In this document: piece by piece, positions 33,374-44,648 of the stretch
Position numbering within the stretch: position 1 is the first letter of the stretch
How the letters are laid out: each line of letters opens with the position of its first letter
Assembly: GCA_032164295.1 (NCBI GenBank)
Contig: JAJHTX010000004.1
Coordinates: forward strand, 2,666,001-2,730,000
Source of the DNA: Inonotus obliquus
Taxonomy: Eukaryota; Basidiomycota; Agaricomycetes; Hymenochaetales; Hymenochaetaceae
Direction: 5' to 3'
DNA: 64,000 nt
Notes under the pieces: model-generated
Seen by the model: only the letters and a program-made list of their open reading frames with translations
Told to the model about the DNA's origin: nothing
Database searches by the model: none
Made by a program: the position numbers and the translations under genes

Positions 33374-36300
33374 TCAACAGATGTAGATACAAAGGACAAT
33401 GAAATAGGCAGCGTACCTAGGATGCTGCGGGGAAGCGGATAACCTCAGCGGACTTGCAGGAATACTCGACCCGATGCCCAGTTTATCCAGCACGTTCTTC
33501 ACATCCTTCTGGCTCTCTCCACTCAGTAAACGTGTCCGAGGGCGACTGGCACTCCAGATGCTTGGAGACACAACACTTTCTCCCGATGCGCCGGAATGCG
33601 TGGGTCCGAGGCTCGCAATGGAAGGTGCACGCCCTTGAGACAGTGCGACACTCGACATACCACCTCGGCCCTCTAACGCGTCGCGCAAATCGTTCACGCC
33701 AACTCCGCGGTTTGATCGCGTTAGACTTTGAAGGGAAAGATTTGATATTTGCATGAGTGCCGGTGAGATCTTTAGCAAGGGATTCCCATGATCTGGTCGT
33801 GGTGAATCACCATTGATAGAGCTTTCGACTGCTGCAAACAATGAATGAATTAGCAACACTGAGGAACTCTTAATTGAAGATCGCTCACAATCCCTCAGAG
33901 CACTATCAGGCGACCAAGGCACGCCAAGGCGCTGTGCCAGCACTGCCTCATCGAGACCTGTGGCGCGTTGGATGTTCGCGTGCTTTGACACAGAGGAAAC
34001 AAGTATCTCATTTCCGCACCAGGACTCGGGCTCATCTTCTATAGGCGATTCTACGAGAATGAAAGGCTGCTCTGAAGCAGGGAATTCGACTTCTGGAGGT
34101 GGGTAAGGGAAGGAAGGACTGATTGTGTACTGTGAAGTAGAAAGTAGAAAGATTAGAGAATCTCCTGATTCGAGATGGAAAGGTACATGCGTTTTTGGTT
34201 AGCTCCTTTAGCTCCTCGAAATCCCATATCCTCGATATTGTTTGCCATTGGCCTGCCAGTACTTGACGCACAGCGAAACGACGGTGCTGAGGTAAGGCGT
34301 CAGAGTCGCACCACGAACGCAGGGCCAACAACATGGGAAAACCAGTCAACAGCGCTCGTGTCGGACTACGTTCGTGGATGGTGTCAAGAATATGTAAAAT
34401 GTGCGCATAATCAGATAAGCATGCTGTGCCGGGGCCTACCTCGGGTTGCGATTGTCGTGTGGGCTGGAACAGTGCGGCATCTAGCAGCCGTCGAATTCTA
34501 TTCATCTTGCGTAGTTGTGAAGTAAACCCAAGCGATTTTCGTCGTGTCGACTGTCCGCCTGTAGACGAATCCCCATTCTGCTCGTCCTGATCGGTGTTGA
34601 AACATTGCTCCGCGAGTGGTGTCGAAGGTGTAATATTCACCCTAACTGGATCATGTCGCCGATACTGTCCGTGATCATGACCATCATCTGAGGAATGAAC
34701 TGGGGACGGCGGGGATGATGGCGGAAGTCCGAGTTCTGACGACGTGGCAAGCACATAAATAGTTGCTTGGAGGGCATGAAGGAATCGACAAGTAGGACTT
34801 TCTCCCCTCCCAACCGATTTCAGCGTACGAGCACGCTGCAAGGGTCCTTCCTGAAGTTGTAAGGGTGATGTCGCCTGGCCTATTCCATCAGCTGTAAAAC
34901 GGGTCCCCATTTCTGGGCGAATCTCTGTTGTAAGGTATAGCACGAGCACACGAGCGTACTCCGAGCGCACTGCGAAGCTTTCATCGCACAGTAAAGATAA
35001 AGTCTCCTGCCATACGTCAGGAGGAATCCTTGACCTCTGTGGTAGAGCTAATTTTAAAGAAGCAGCATCGCTTGAGACCCTTGGGCTATTGGGTTCGGCA
35101 TGGTCATTAGCGGGAATAGTAGGAATTGCTCCATGTTTGCGATGCCCGTCATCTGTGTGCCCATCGACGGACGCACTGTACTGATGCGAGGGCTTCGTAC
35201 TTGACTGAATCAAGAATCCTATGCACGCCATTAGACAGCGTAATGCCACATCCCTGCCTTCATCTGCTCGCCCTCTTCCGTTGATTCCATTGCTTTCGAT
35301 ATGTGTCAGTCTCCCAATGATCTCGCAAGCAAGATCATGAATTTGGTCCGCGTAGTAGATGTGTGTCCCAAGAGCCCCAACGCAGCCGACAAGATCTGAC
35401 AGAAGTTCGTCGTTGGGGCTGATTGCGATTCTACGTAAAATCAGTGCGGTGAGATTCGAACAGACATCAGAAGTCGATAGATTGACGAGCGGAACAGGGG
35501 CAGTGAAAGCGGCTCTTATCATGGCAACGAGAGTTTTGTGAAGGTCTGACGGACGGGTATCCTCTTGGGCTTCCATGAGCTTGTCTATTAGTCGTGTAGG
35601 AACAGCGAATCGATATTGGTACTGTGTCCACTCGATTGCTTTGCGGATGAACCAACAACAGTGCTTAATATGCTTCCAGCCGTCGTGTAACCCGAGGCCT
35701 TCCATAATTGCTTGGAGAACCATGGTAACCTGAGATCCATTTGATTGTCCGAGGAGACAGGCAAAAGCCTTCAATGCTATATTTGCTACGTCGCCAAGTT
35801 TTGGACCTTCATCTCCATCCACGTGTACATGTATCGATGCAGCGCGGCGCTCAAGGAGAGGGCGGGAGCGGAAATCCGCGAGAAAGGTAGTTAAGGGTGG
35901 AGAATCCCTACTGCTCTCCGTTCTATGGTCAAACTGTGAGAATACGGCCACACGCAAAAGACGCGTACATACTCGTAATCGAGAACCGATATGTCAACCT
36001 GAAGTAAATTGATGAATAAAGCTGGGACGATCGCAGAAGCTTGGGGTTTGAATTGCGACGATGAATTGTAGAGGGCTTCTGAAGCCACCGCGCCGGTAAG
36101 GGCCCCGAGCCCAATGATACGCATCCTGCAACTGAGTCAGCATGGAGAGTTCTGAGTTGCGTTTTGCTGACCTGTTGCGATCTTCAGTATCCTTCGCTTC
36201 AAATAAACACATGGAAGAGAATCGACGCAAGGTTGACACGTAGTCTCTTGTTAGGGCTTGATCTATCCCGAGTAATTTGCCAGTTGTATACGTGGCCCAA

Positions 36301-36801
36301 GCAGCAAACTGGGGGGTAAGTTAAGTAAGAATATAGATGCTTTATACACTAATAACTGACCACGGTGGCAACTTTGGCCGCGATTTCGAGATCAATCGGC
36401 AAAAGAGCTAGTGTAGAATCCAGAGTGGACATCAACGATGCTGAAAGCAAGGATAGGTCCCGTCGACATTCTTGAGTTAAAGCTTTAAATATATTCAGAG
36501 TTATCAATAGAGAACTTGACAGATGGAATGAGTGCGTTATTGTCACAGACATGCAGTGGACCACTCACGCTCGTGCTTTTATGTTTCCTCCACTCGCTTT
36601 ACGAGCATCAGCGAGAGCTCTTTTCTCCAACTCGCTACCGAGCTTTGTTATTTTTCCTGGTCTATTTGAAGCATAGTATGTGAGTCGAGAAAGTTCTTGA
36701 GAGTTTGGTTTGTACTCTGGAGCTGAAGAGATGAGTGCAGAAGACGGAGGATAGCAAGCAGCAATGAGGTGGACATGATGTGGTGCGAGAGGGAACGGCA
36801 T
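33374..36801 (-). CDS. EFR3: EFR3, plasma-membrane anchor of PI 4-kinase
   Basis: EFR3 holds the Stt4 PI4-kinase complex at the plasma membrane. The start at 36801 gives MPFPLAPHHVHLIAACYPPS, and SQELSRLTYYASNRPGKITK, LGSELEKR follow, a strong EFR3 N-terminal signature. The armadillo/HEAT-like helical body continues through FKALTQECRRDLSLL, FAAWATYTTGKLLGIDQALT, EDRNRMRIIGLGALTGAV and the large exon covering about 34500-35930. The C-terminal third is Ser/Arg-rich and probably disordered (SLQSLTRSNRGVGVNDLRDA, then RTRLLSGESQKDVKNVLDK). The stop at 33374 assumes no last intron. A splice near 33417 (CCTAG|GTACGC) to about 33340 would replace the last residues YAAYFIVLCIYIC with a two-residue end. 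The N-terminus is conserved enough that identification is secure. Confidence 0.9.
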
Positions 36802-37071
36802 AATTTGAGATGAGATAAATAATCAGAGTTGCAACTTTACAGAACGATGGAATGCAAGAGGTGGCATGGACGTACTGTCTCAAGTCACCATTTCAAAGTT
36901 GCTCCTTGCTGCGCTTGGATCTGCTGAGCTGAAGGCACGATATTGCGTCACGTGAATCACAGGTCGTGTAACGCGTCGCGTCGCGCGTCTTCTCACCACC
37001 TTCATCTTCAACCTCACGTCTCTCCACTTGCTGAATGTTCCAACGTTCCAACGTCCCTATACAACATTGAT
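36802..37071. promoter_or_regulatory. Divergent promoter, EFR3 / SLX4-like gene
   Basis: 270 bp between opposing ATGs, with the palindrome TCACGTGA at 36948-36955 near its centre. Confidence 0.55.
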
Positions 37072-39336
37072 ATGCCACTCACATTGCCGTATTCGTCCAG
37101 AGCAATTATTCCCAAGAGGCACTTGGACCTTAATCAACCAGAGGAGGTCGTCGACGACTCGGAGCCAGAAAGGGAGGAAGCTAGAAAGCGCCGAAAGGAA
37201 GAGAGACGTAAGCGGAAAGGGCAAGCAAAAGCGGATACCATTCTGTTTATTGAACTCACCGATTCTGACTCTCCTGGCACAACTCGCGTACATTCCTCGC
37301 GAGTAACGAATGATGTCCTCGCTCAAGGTGTGACCTCTTCAATCGTAGATAATCTAGACAAAGAACTCAGCACAGGTCCGAGTTAATCGTTGCAATATGT
37401 GATATCTGTCTCTATTGAGGTTCTGACTCTAGTTTCTGCCCCAGGCTACGACAGAGATAGATCCGGTGTTTCCATGATGAGGTCCATGAAGACGTCGACT
37501 GTCACCAAACCCGCTTGTCCTCCAGATCATGCCGTGAATGTTCCAGATTCTCAGAGTCCTGGTATATCCGATAGCGGCCATACGAGCGACGAGACGGACG
37601 AGAAAACTGTCGAGATACGCACGAAACTCGGCTCATTTGCATTCTCTGCAGTTTCTCAGGCCGGAAGTTCCTCCGAACCTACCAGGCGAATGAAGCACTC
37701 GATTAACCCACCGAAAGTCAATCCCACTCATCTAACAGGATCCGCCAAGGTTTATCTTAATTTCTCCGATCATCAACTAAAGTCTCTTCTCAAATGCGTG
37801 AGTTGCGATCTCAAATGGACGACTCGAAAAAGCTCAGGGAACAAAGTGACCCACATGCGAACTTGTGCAAAGAAAGCGCGCCTCAGAGAGGACACCATGA
37901 CTATTCTCATTTCACGCGAAATAAGTACTGCATATCAGATGTCCGCAAAGAGACGTCCCGGCACCGATGGAGATCACGCTCCAAAGACGCTTTTGCAAGA
38001 CCTTGTCAAGGATGTTGATTGCCCACGTCCTGGGAAGCGACAGAAGGAAATCCCAAACTCTGTCAAAGCCATTTCGGAGTCTCGGGATGATATTCTGGAG
38101 CGAGCAAAGTCCATTCTTGACGGGCCGCATCCTGGGAGATCAACCAAGGACGAGCTTGCGAATGAAGCGTCACCATCGCGGTTGGCCACGCAGAAGTTCG
38201 GGAAAAGCAGACTCGCCGCTTCGTTGGCTGGTTCATCTTATTCGAAAATGGACGATGAGCCTCCTCTGACACAGGCACTACCTGGAAGTAGTCTCGGGTC
38301 AACTTTCTCTGTTCGTCGGACAACTTCACATACGTATGATATGATGACGGAGGGTCCTTCTGCAACCCAAATGGATAGCCCGAAGGTGACCACTGCGAGA
38401 TGCTTTGTGTCTTCGCTCTTGAGTTCGGAGTTCATTGTGGACGCGGTGAGTTCTCGCCACTGTGGGTATCGGTGTTTCTGTGTTGGCCTGCTTGCTGATT
38501 TGTTCTGCCTTGGATTAAGTATCCTCATTGAAGACTTCGCGCAATCTTCCAGAGGACAGCAATTTAACGCACAATCCTGATGACGTGTTTTTGTGTATTT
38601 CTGAAGATGATAATTGTGGAGACTCTGGTGCAACCTTGGTATTCGACCCTGCAATACGTGAAGACATTTGTGATCCCATATTCGTCAAAGAATCAGTTGA
38701 CAGCGGTACAACATTCGAAGACACTACTTCCGTCCAGATACCAACAGCGAGACTACCATCAATACCGCCAAGCGACATTCTGAGGAAAGCTGGACTCGAA
38801 CATATATGGGAAGATAGCTCACGGGAAGGAGACTTAGGCTCCGTAGGCACTGCCGACAGAACCTTTACTGAACAATCTGCTACGAATCAAACGGGGAAGC
38901 CGATCTCCCCGCGAAAACGCCGTCCCAAGTGCCAGAATATAGAAAACGAGGGTAAAGAGAATGGTCACTCGATGATCAGTGATGAAGAATTATATGAAAA
39001 GTTCAAAGCCATGGTGCTCGAGGATGAGACGCTTTATCGACGTATTCTATGCTACGAGGTAACTCATACTCGTTCTTGCTGCGGAGTGGGGATGTCTGAT
39101 TCCTCTTTGTGCCATGCTTTTGCCTGCTCAGCCAATTCGCATTGAGACTTTCTTGGATATGGCGCAGGATCATGCCAAAGAATACAAACTAGGATTACCA
39201 GTCCTCAAGTTCAAGTTGAAAGCATTTCTTGATCGACAGGTAAGACTCCGTAAGGCCGAATCAACTCTATCAGGCTGATTGTTGTGAGAATTACAAGGCT
39301 ATTCACTATTGTGAAGGAAGCTGGAATAGGCGATAA
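37072..39336 (+). CDS. SLX4: SLX4-like structure-specific nuclease scaffold
   Basis: SLX4 binds and activates the SLX1 nuclease that resolves branched DNA. Three features support the call. First, the protein is basic, Ser/Thr-rich and disordered, with a Lys/Arg run near residue 40 (ARKRRKEERRKRKGQ). Second, a C2HC finger at about residue 230 reads CVSCDLKWTTRKSSGNKVTH with MRTC, like the zinc finger of fungal SLX4. Third, the C-terminal exons rebuild an SLX1-binding CCD-like helix set: DEELYEKFKAMVLEDETLYR, RILCYEPIRIETFLDMAQ, LPVLKFKLKAFLDRQ, then AIHYCEGSWNRR and the stop at 39336. This relies on introns at about 37376-37445, 38444 to about 38546, about 39058-39133, and about 39240-39297. 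SLX4 orthologs diverge fast, so a family search is needed to confirm. A generic zinc-finger protein is the main alternative. Confidence 0.65.
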
Positions 39337-39498
39337 TGTCTTGTTGAAGCGGTCACGGCGAATTTTACTTCATGGAGGTCAAATTATTATGTAACATAGT
39401 GGTGGTTAACTATGTATACATTCGCTCAGTATCTATATAAGTCTCTACCGAAGTTGAATTCGAGTTCTACAGAACCGTGACTATGAAAGCATGTCTAT

Positions 39499-41506
39499 CT
39501 ATAAAGCAACCTCACTCAATCCCGCAACTTCTATGATTCCGCCCACGAGATGGAGACTTCCAGCCACCAAAACATCAACAAGACCGCCTTCCACGTTGTC
39601 GTCGTGCAAGCTCCTGATAATCTTGACTGTGTGCTCTATGGATCTCTGGACGTGAATGTTCTCTTTCGGAAAGTCCGGTACGAGTGTCGCCCATGCTTCA
39701 GCCAAATCGCGCTGAACCTTGAGAGGGTCGGCGGTTTCCTCTGCCACGACACGGTTCGTTAGATCTGCACCTTTGGGCTCAGATTTTACATCGACGAAGT
39801 CAGATAAGTCACGTACCGCCTTTGAATGCTCCATCTGCATAAGTAATGTTGGAAGTGAAGATTACATGGTCGAAGAAATGCTCCGCGTCTTGATTCTCTT
39901 CCCCATGTAATTGCAGTTGTTCATTTGCTTTCAGAAGTACCGTGGCGAGGAAAGAGGCGCCATTACGCCCGCTTGTACAGTTGAAGACGAGAACTCGTTT
40001 CGGCAATTGTCTGTCCAAACGTTTCAGCAACACTACTGATTCCAGTCTATCGATAGATACTCACGTAAAATTCCCGAGAGCAACATTTGTACTGAAGAAC
40101 CACTGTGCACAACACTCCAGACTATCTTTCGTATGAGCACCATCGAGGAACCAAGTTAATCCTTCGTATGAAGGGTCTTCCACAGTTTGACAACGTCCCG
40201 GCCATCGCGCATTTCTTAGACCTTCTACGATTGCTGTTGCAACCTTACGCTCAGGCATCATCGGATCTCTCCTGAGTATGAATTCCCGGGCGAGGTTGGC
40301 TGCGAGGTTGGCATTCTGGTATTGATGAAGACCGGGAAGACCTGGGACAGTTGAGCATCACACTCCAAGAGATACAATTAGAACGAGGATAATTACCAAG
40401 CTTGATATCGAAAAGGCTAGCGCAAGGCGGAATGAGGATGAAACGCGAGGCCTTACGGTCACGGGCTTGTCTCTCTAGCACTTCCAGCCCGTCTTCGGGC
40501 TGGTTAACAGTGAGCGCAGGGACACCCTCCTGAAACAACAGTTAGCCTTTTCTATTACCACTTGATTGTGCTCACCTTGTAAATGCCACCCTTTTGCCAG
40601 GCTATCTCCCTTATGGTCTTGCCGAGAACAATAACATGATCAATACCGAGCGCAGAAACGCCTGTAACGACTGGTTTGGGAACAATGTTCGTGCAATCAT
40701 AGGCTCCACCAACTCCGACCTCGAGAATCGTAGCGTCTACCTGTGGCGCGATGTCAATGCCACGGAAAAGTAAATTCGTGTTTGGAATTACCTTCATCTG
40801 CACGAAAGCGTGAAACGCCACCAAGGTCACCATCCTGAAGTACATAGGCTTCTCGGGTGTGTGGTCATATTTCCGCTGCAGCATGACGGGGTATCGGACT
40901 TTATCACAAAAAGGATTTACAATGGACACATACCACATTGTTCTTCTCCAATCTGTCCCATACTTCAAAGAAGTATTTGGCAAAGTCCTCTTCAGTTATC
41001 GGTTTGCCATTTATTCGTATCCGTTCGCGAACAGCAACAAGATGAGGAGACGTATAAAGGCCTACCAGTTTCAAGTGAGCTACACTTCTTTTACAGCAAC
41101 GTGGGTACATACCAACTGTCCACTGAGGGAAAGCATGACGAATTATCGAGTCAATAAACGCGCAGGTCGAGCCTTTCCCTTTCGTCCCAGTCACATGAAT
41201 TACATTCAACTTGTTGAGGTCCTGTGGCTACGCAAGTGTCAGTAATCTGCATTCGTCGCATTACGAGCAGACTACCGTATACCCAACCCTACTGAGATAT
41301 TCTTCAGTATCATGCATGGCATATTTCTCGATACGACCTCCAGATGCTCGGCTGGCATCGATCATAGCCTGATTGGACTGCAGACTGTTGAGGCAGTCGA
41401 CAGCATCCCTGTAAGACCGAGCAGCCATAGTATACGACCTACGCGGGAATACCAGGAGGAGTGCAAACGAATGTGGTAAGCGCGGAAGGGCTCTGTGGCA
41501 TAGCAT
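39499..41506 (-). CDS. MET7: Folylpolyglutamate synthase
   Basis: The enzyme adds glutamates to folates with ATP, retaining them in cytosol and mitochondria for one-carbon metabolism. The ATP loop IHVTGTKGKGSTCAFIDSII is intact. It is followed by LYTSPHLVAVRERIRINGKP and, further on, ATILEVGVGGAYDCTNIV, GLHQYQNANLAANLAREF, TWFLDGAHTKDSLECCAQWF, and the C-terminal half VRDLSDFV...TVKIIRSLHDD with stop at 39499. Two ATGs are in frame. The one at 41506 gives MLCHRALPRLPHSFALLLVF, a basic, hydrophobic leader ending PRRSYT. The one at 41428 gives MAARSYRDAVDCLNSLQSN directly, in a better context (A at -3, G at +4). Dual start use to make mitochondrial and cytosolic forms is known for this enzyme in other eukaryotes and is likely here. 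Confidence 0.95.
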
Positions 41507-41690
41507 ACAAAAATTGAGGAAATAAATGATGGAAACAAAGGGTTCGATGATCGGCCAAAAGGGAAAATGAAAATCACGCGAGATCGTCGCCTTCTATTCT
41601 TGGATGACCTTCGTTGCAACTATATTTAGCTTATTCCGGATAACTCTACTGTACAGCGAAAATTGAAAAAAAAACATGGCACAATAATCC
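41507..41690. promoter_or_regulatory. Upstream region of folylpolyglutamate synthase
   Basis: 184 bp between the F-box gene stop and the first ATG of the synthase, both on the minus strand. This short gap must hold the 3' end of one and the promoter of the other. Confidence 0.4.
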
Positions 41691-42773
41691 TCAAAATCCA
41701 TGAGATCTGTGTAACATCTCTTTTGCCGCCTCCCAAATACTTTGACCTCCCCTCGTTTCACTATACCAAAGGTTGTACAGACCATTCAAACCGTCAATCG
41801 GTAAAGCGTATGCTCTATTATCGAGGCGATTGGCACCCAGGATCAGATTTAGTGGGGGATGATATACCATGAGACTGGAGAGGTGAGTCCCGATATGAAG
41901 CTGACCACTGTTTGGAAAGAGGAATACGAGCATCTGGATCTGTCGTGCAGACTGCAGCAATTGCCATCCTCCCGTACACGCGTATATATCCTCGGTCGAC
42001 GGATTGTCAGCGTCTGAAATCTCGGCACTGCTAAGAATGAGCGGAAGAGCAACATGTGTGAGAGAAGGAAAATGCTGGATGGAGATAGGGATGCCGTTCC
42101 GGTGATGAAACCCGTATGTTATGAAGTGCGTGAGTTGTTTGAATATCTTGACGTATTCCTCAGCTCGGCTGTATTGACCCTCCATGATCAAAGCTGGGGT
42201 CGAATCGAGCAGCGTTAAGTGCGTTAAGCGAGGGTACGGGGAATGATCGTTCTCGACAATACCACCAGTGTCTAAGGCCGTGACGTCAAGGAAATGCGTG
42301 GATTTGCTGATCAAGAAATGTGAGAAGGCAGTTCCAGTCATGGCAAGACTCCGAACGTTCATGCATAGGTGAAGGACTAGGCGCGTGTATACGTGCTCGT
42401 CGAGGTTCGTGAGACGCTCCTGGATTCCCGTTGGAATGAGCCAGAGATTGTGAATTAGGCGAGCACGCTCCCGAGCAACCTGCGATGGATTCAGCTGCGG
42501 GATATCCTTGAAACTCAACCGAAAGAGGTCCGCTACGGGCAACTCGACCGGAAAGGGTCCCTTGATGAGACCTAGAGAGCCGAGGAAGCGCCTGAGTTGG
42601 TACGTGTTAATGACGCTGACCGTCGAAAAGATGGCCCTTTGCGCGAGTTTGTTTGTCCATGAGGAGACGCGTGTCAGTACACGGGCGAAATCGATATTTC
42701 TGTAGGCGGCAAAAAGGAGGATTTCGACCAGTATTTCATTCGGAAGGATAGATAGATCCATAGTCATAGACAT
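41691..42773 (-). CDS. F-box-like protein, intronless
   Basis: A single 360-aa open frame. Residues about 7-50 match an F-box: DLSILPNEILVEILLFAAYR, NIDFARVLTRVSSWTNKLAQ, RAIFSTVSVIN. The rest has no clear repeats but contains Leu-rich segments such as YPRLTHLTLLDSTPALIMEG and FPSLTHVALPLILSS, suggesting weak leucine-rich-repeat structure for substrate binding in an SCF ubiquitin ligase. Such orphan F-box proteins are very numerous in Agaricomycetes. The substrate is unknown. An in-frame Met four codons downstream is an equally possible start. Confidence 0.82.
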   Translation of the reverse strand: MSMTMDLSILPNEILVEILLFAAYRNIDFARVLTRVSSWTNKLAQRAIFSTVSVINTYQLRRFLGSLGLIKGPFPVELPVADLFRLSFKDIPQLNPSQVARERARLIHNLWLIPTGIQERLTNLDEHVYTRLVLHLCMNVRSLAMTGTAFSHFLISKSTHFLDVTALDTGGIVENDHSPYPRLTHLTLLDSTPALIMEGQYSRAEEYVKIFKQLTHFITYGFHHRNGIPISIQHFPSLTHVALPLILSSAEISDADNPSTEDIYACTGGWQLLQSARQIQMLVFLFPNSGQLHIGTHLSSLMVYHPPLNLILGANRLDNRAYALPIDGLNGLYNLWYSETRGGQSIWEAAKEMLHRSHGF

Positions 42774-42953
42774 TGTAGCTGCGGCAATGACTGTGGTGAT
42801 GGAAGCGATGGTTGATATTCTGTCACTGAATGGGCGTCAATCTCTCGGTTACCTAAGTCGCATGTTTGATTGTGTTTGGTGAATCACGTGAAGGATCGAC
42901 AGCGGACTATTCCTCCCCTTGAGTCAGATTATGGGTATTTCGCAACTTGTACA
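42774..42953. promoter_or_regulatory. Divergent promoter, F-box gene / PEX2
   Basis: 180 bp between opposing ATGs, with the palindrome TCACGTGA at 42884-42891. Confidence 0.55.
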
Positions 42954-44479
42954 ATGTCCTCGCGCTGGCAGAAAGCTTGGAACGATGCAGGACCGCAGCT
43001 TGAAGAATGGATGCGCCGCTGGGACACTCCGAGTATGACGCCTCGAGTCCTTCGTGTCAACCAGCTGGATGCGGAGTTGCTCGACGAAGAACTTGTCCAG
43101 ACTCTCAAAGAGCCATTAGCGAAGGCATTGGGCCTCATCAATGTAGGTAGGCAATCTAGTAGGCTTACCCCTGAAGTGAACTGACACAATTCAGCCTTTC
43201 GATCCAACTATGAGCCGGAACTAGTGTTGATCATCAGGTTCGCCTTGTACAAGTTCTCGTTGTGGGATGTTGGGGCAACATATGGAGCGAAGCTGCAGGA
43301 CCTGCGCTATCGTTGTAGGAGGGCTACAACTGGAAGCGTGGCACGTTCGTCTATTGGCAATTTCTTGCGCTGCCCGGAACTAATTCAAAGCAAATAGCAT
43401 CCGGCTTACCAAAGAGCACACTAGCGACGCACTCTTTCTTAACTGTTTTACTACCATACTTTCATACTCGGTTTCGAAGTCATGCTTTGTCGAACGCATG
43501 GCCGGATACGCCTTCGAGTGACAAAAGGCGAAAAGCTTGGAACCTCTTAAGCAATTTGGAATCCGTACACTCAGCTGCTGCCCTTATAAGCTTCATCGTC
43601 TTTCTGTGGAGCGGAAGGTAAGTCGATAGTTGCCATTCACAAGAGTACCCCGCTTATAATTTTGATTTGCAGGTATCGCACTTTAGCTGATAGGCTCCTT
43701 GGTTTGAGGCTGGTGCCTTCACGAAGATTTACAAATCGACAAGTTAGCTACGAGTTCATGAACCGCCAGATGGTCTGGCACGCGTTCACTGTAGGTTACC
43801 TTACCGATCCAGACTTCCCTATCCATTTATCCTTTACCCTTCCCAGGAATTCCTCTTGCTCTTCTTACCCGTATTCAGTTCCCGTGCATTCCGGAGAACG
43901 TACAATCAAGCGGCTTCCCGCATACGAGATTTCAGCTGGAGTTCAATTCTCCCCTCTAACCCCGCACAAGTTTCGCAGGGCTCCTTCAAAACCGCACTAC
44001 AAAAGGGCAAATTCTTCAACCTTCCAGAGAACCAGTGTGCGATATGCGCGGAGAACTCTTCGTTTGGACTTTCTTCGCTTTCAGCAGGTGCTACGTCATT
44101 GGAGTCGAACTCGTTTGGTGCATATTTGGAATCGGCTGCCTCTATACCCTCGACTAGCAAGGATCAAGCAGGAGGTTCCGGAGACGAGGATGATGGTCCA
44201 CCAGCATATCCCATCACGACTCCATACAGAACTTCCTGTGGACATACTTACTGCTATTTATGCCTTTCTGAGAAATTACTCCGAGCGGTCGACGATGGAG
44301 ACGACGGCTGGACGTGTCTGCGTTGCGCAGAGATAGTTCACTCGTGTGAACGCGTAAATGCGATCTGCGAGGACGATTCTTCACGAGCGAGTGATGGGTG
44401 GGCTAGTGAGATGGAGGAGCATGCGTCGTTTGAAAGTGATTTGGATATGTCATTAGATAGCGAGCATGGGGATTTATAA
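42954..44479 (+). CDS. PEX2: Peroxisomal RING E3 ligase PEX2
   Basis: PEX2 is part of the peroxisomal retrotranslocation channel and ubiquitin ligase (with PEX10 and PEX12) that recycles PEX5. The start at 42954 gives MSSRWQKAWNDAG. The conserved N-terminal block is RVLRVNQLDAELLDEEL, then FRSNYEPELVLIIRFALYKF and SLWDVGATYGAKLQDLRYRC. Membrane segments follow around ALISFIVFLWSGRYRTLADR and EFLLLFLPVFSSRAFRR. The C-terminal RING starts with CAIC. After an insert of about 55 mostly Ser/Gly residues it continues SCGHTYCYLCLSE, then WTCLRC. An acidic tail follows to the stop at 44479. The first intron is GTAGGC to TTCAG (about 43150-43194, LINV|AFRSN), and at least three more follow. The long RING insert is unusual, but all zinc ligands are present. 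Confidence 0.93.
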
Positions 44480-44648
44480 ATGCATCCTTCGATATACGTA
44501 CAAACAAATTTGTGATACTAAAACAAGACATGACAAGATCAGTGACATTAGCTGTGGAAACTATAGCAAAGAGCAAAGCATGATAATTCACGCAGTCAAC
44601 GACTCCGATCCCTTCAGTGAACTCTACAAGTATGCAGGACCAATCACA

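Noticed and set aside
44480..44648. Plus-strand frame continuing past PEX2 (44466-44837)
   Set aside because: It is the antisense of the last KAP120 exon, which carries the conserved reading.
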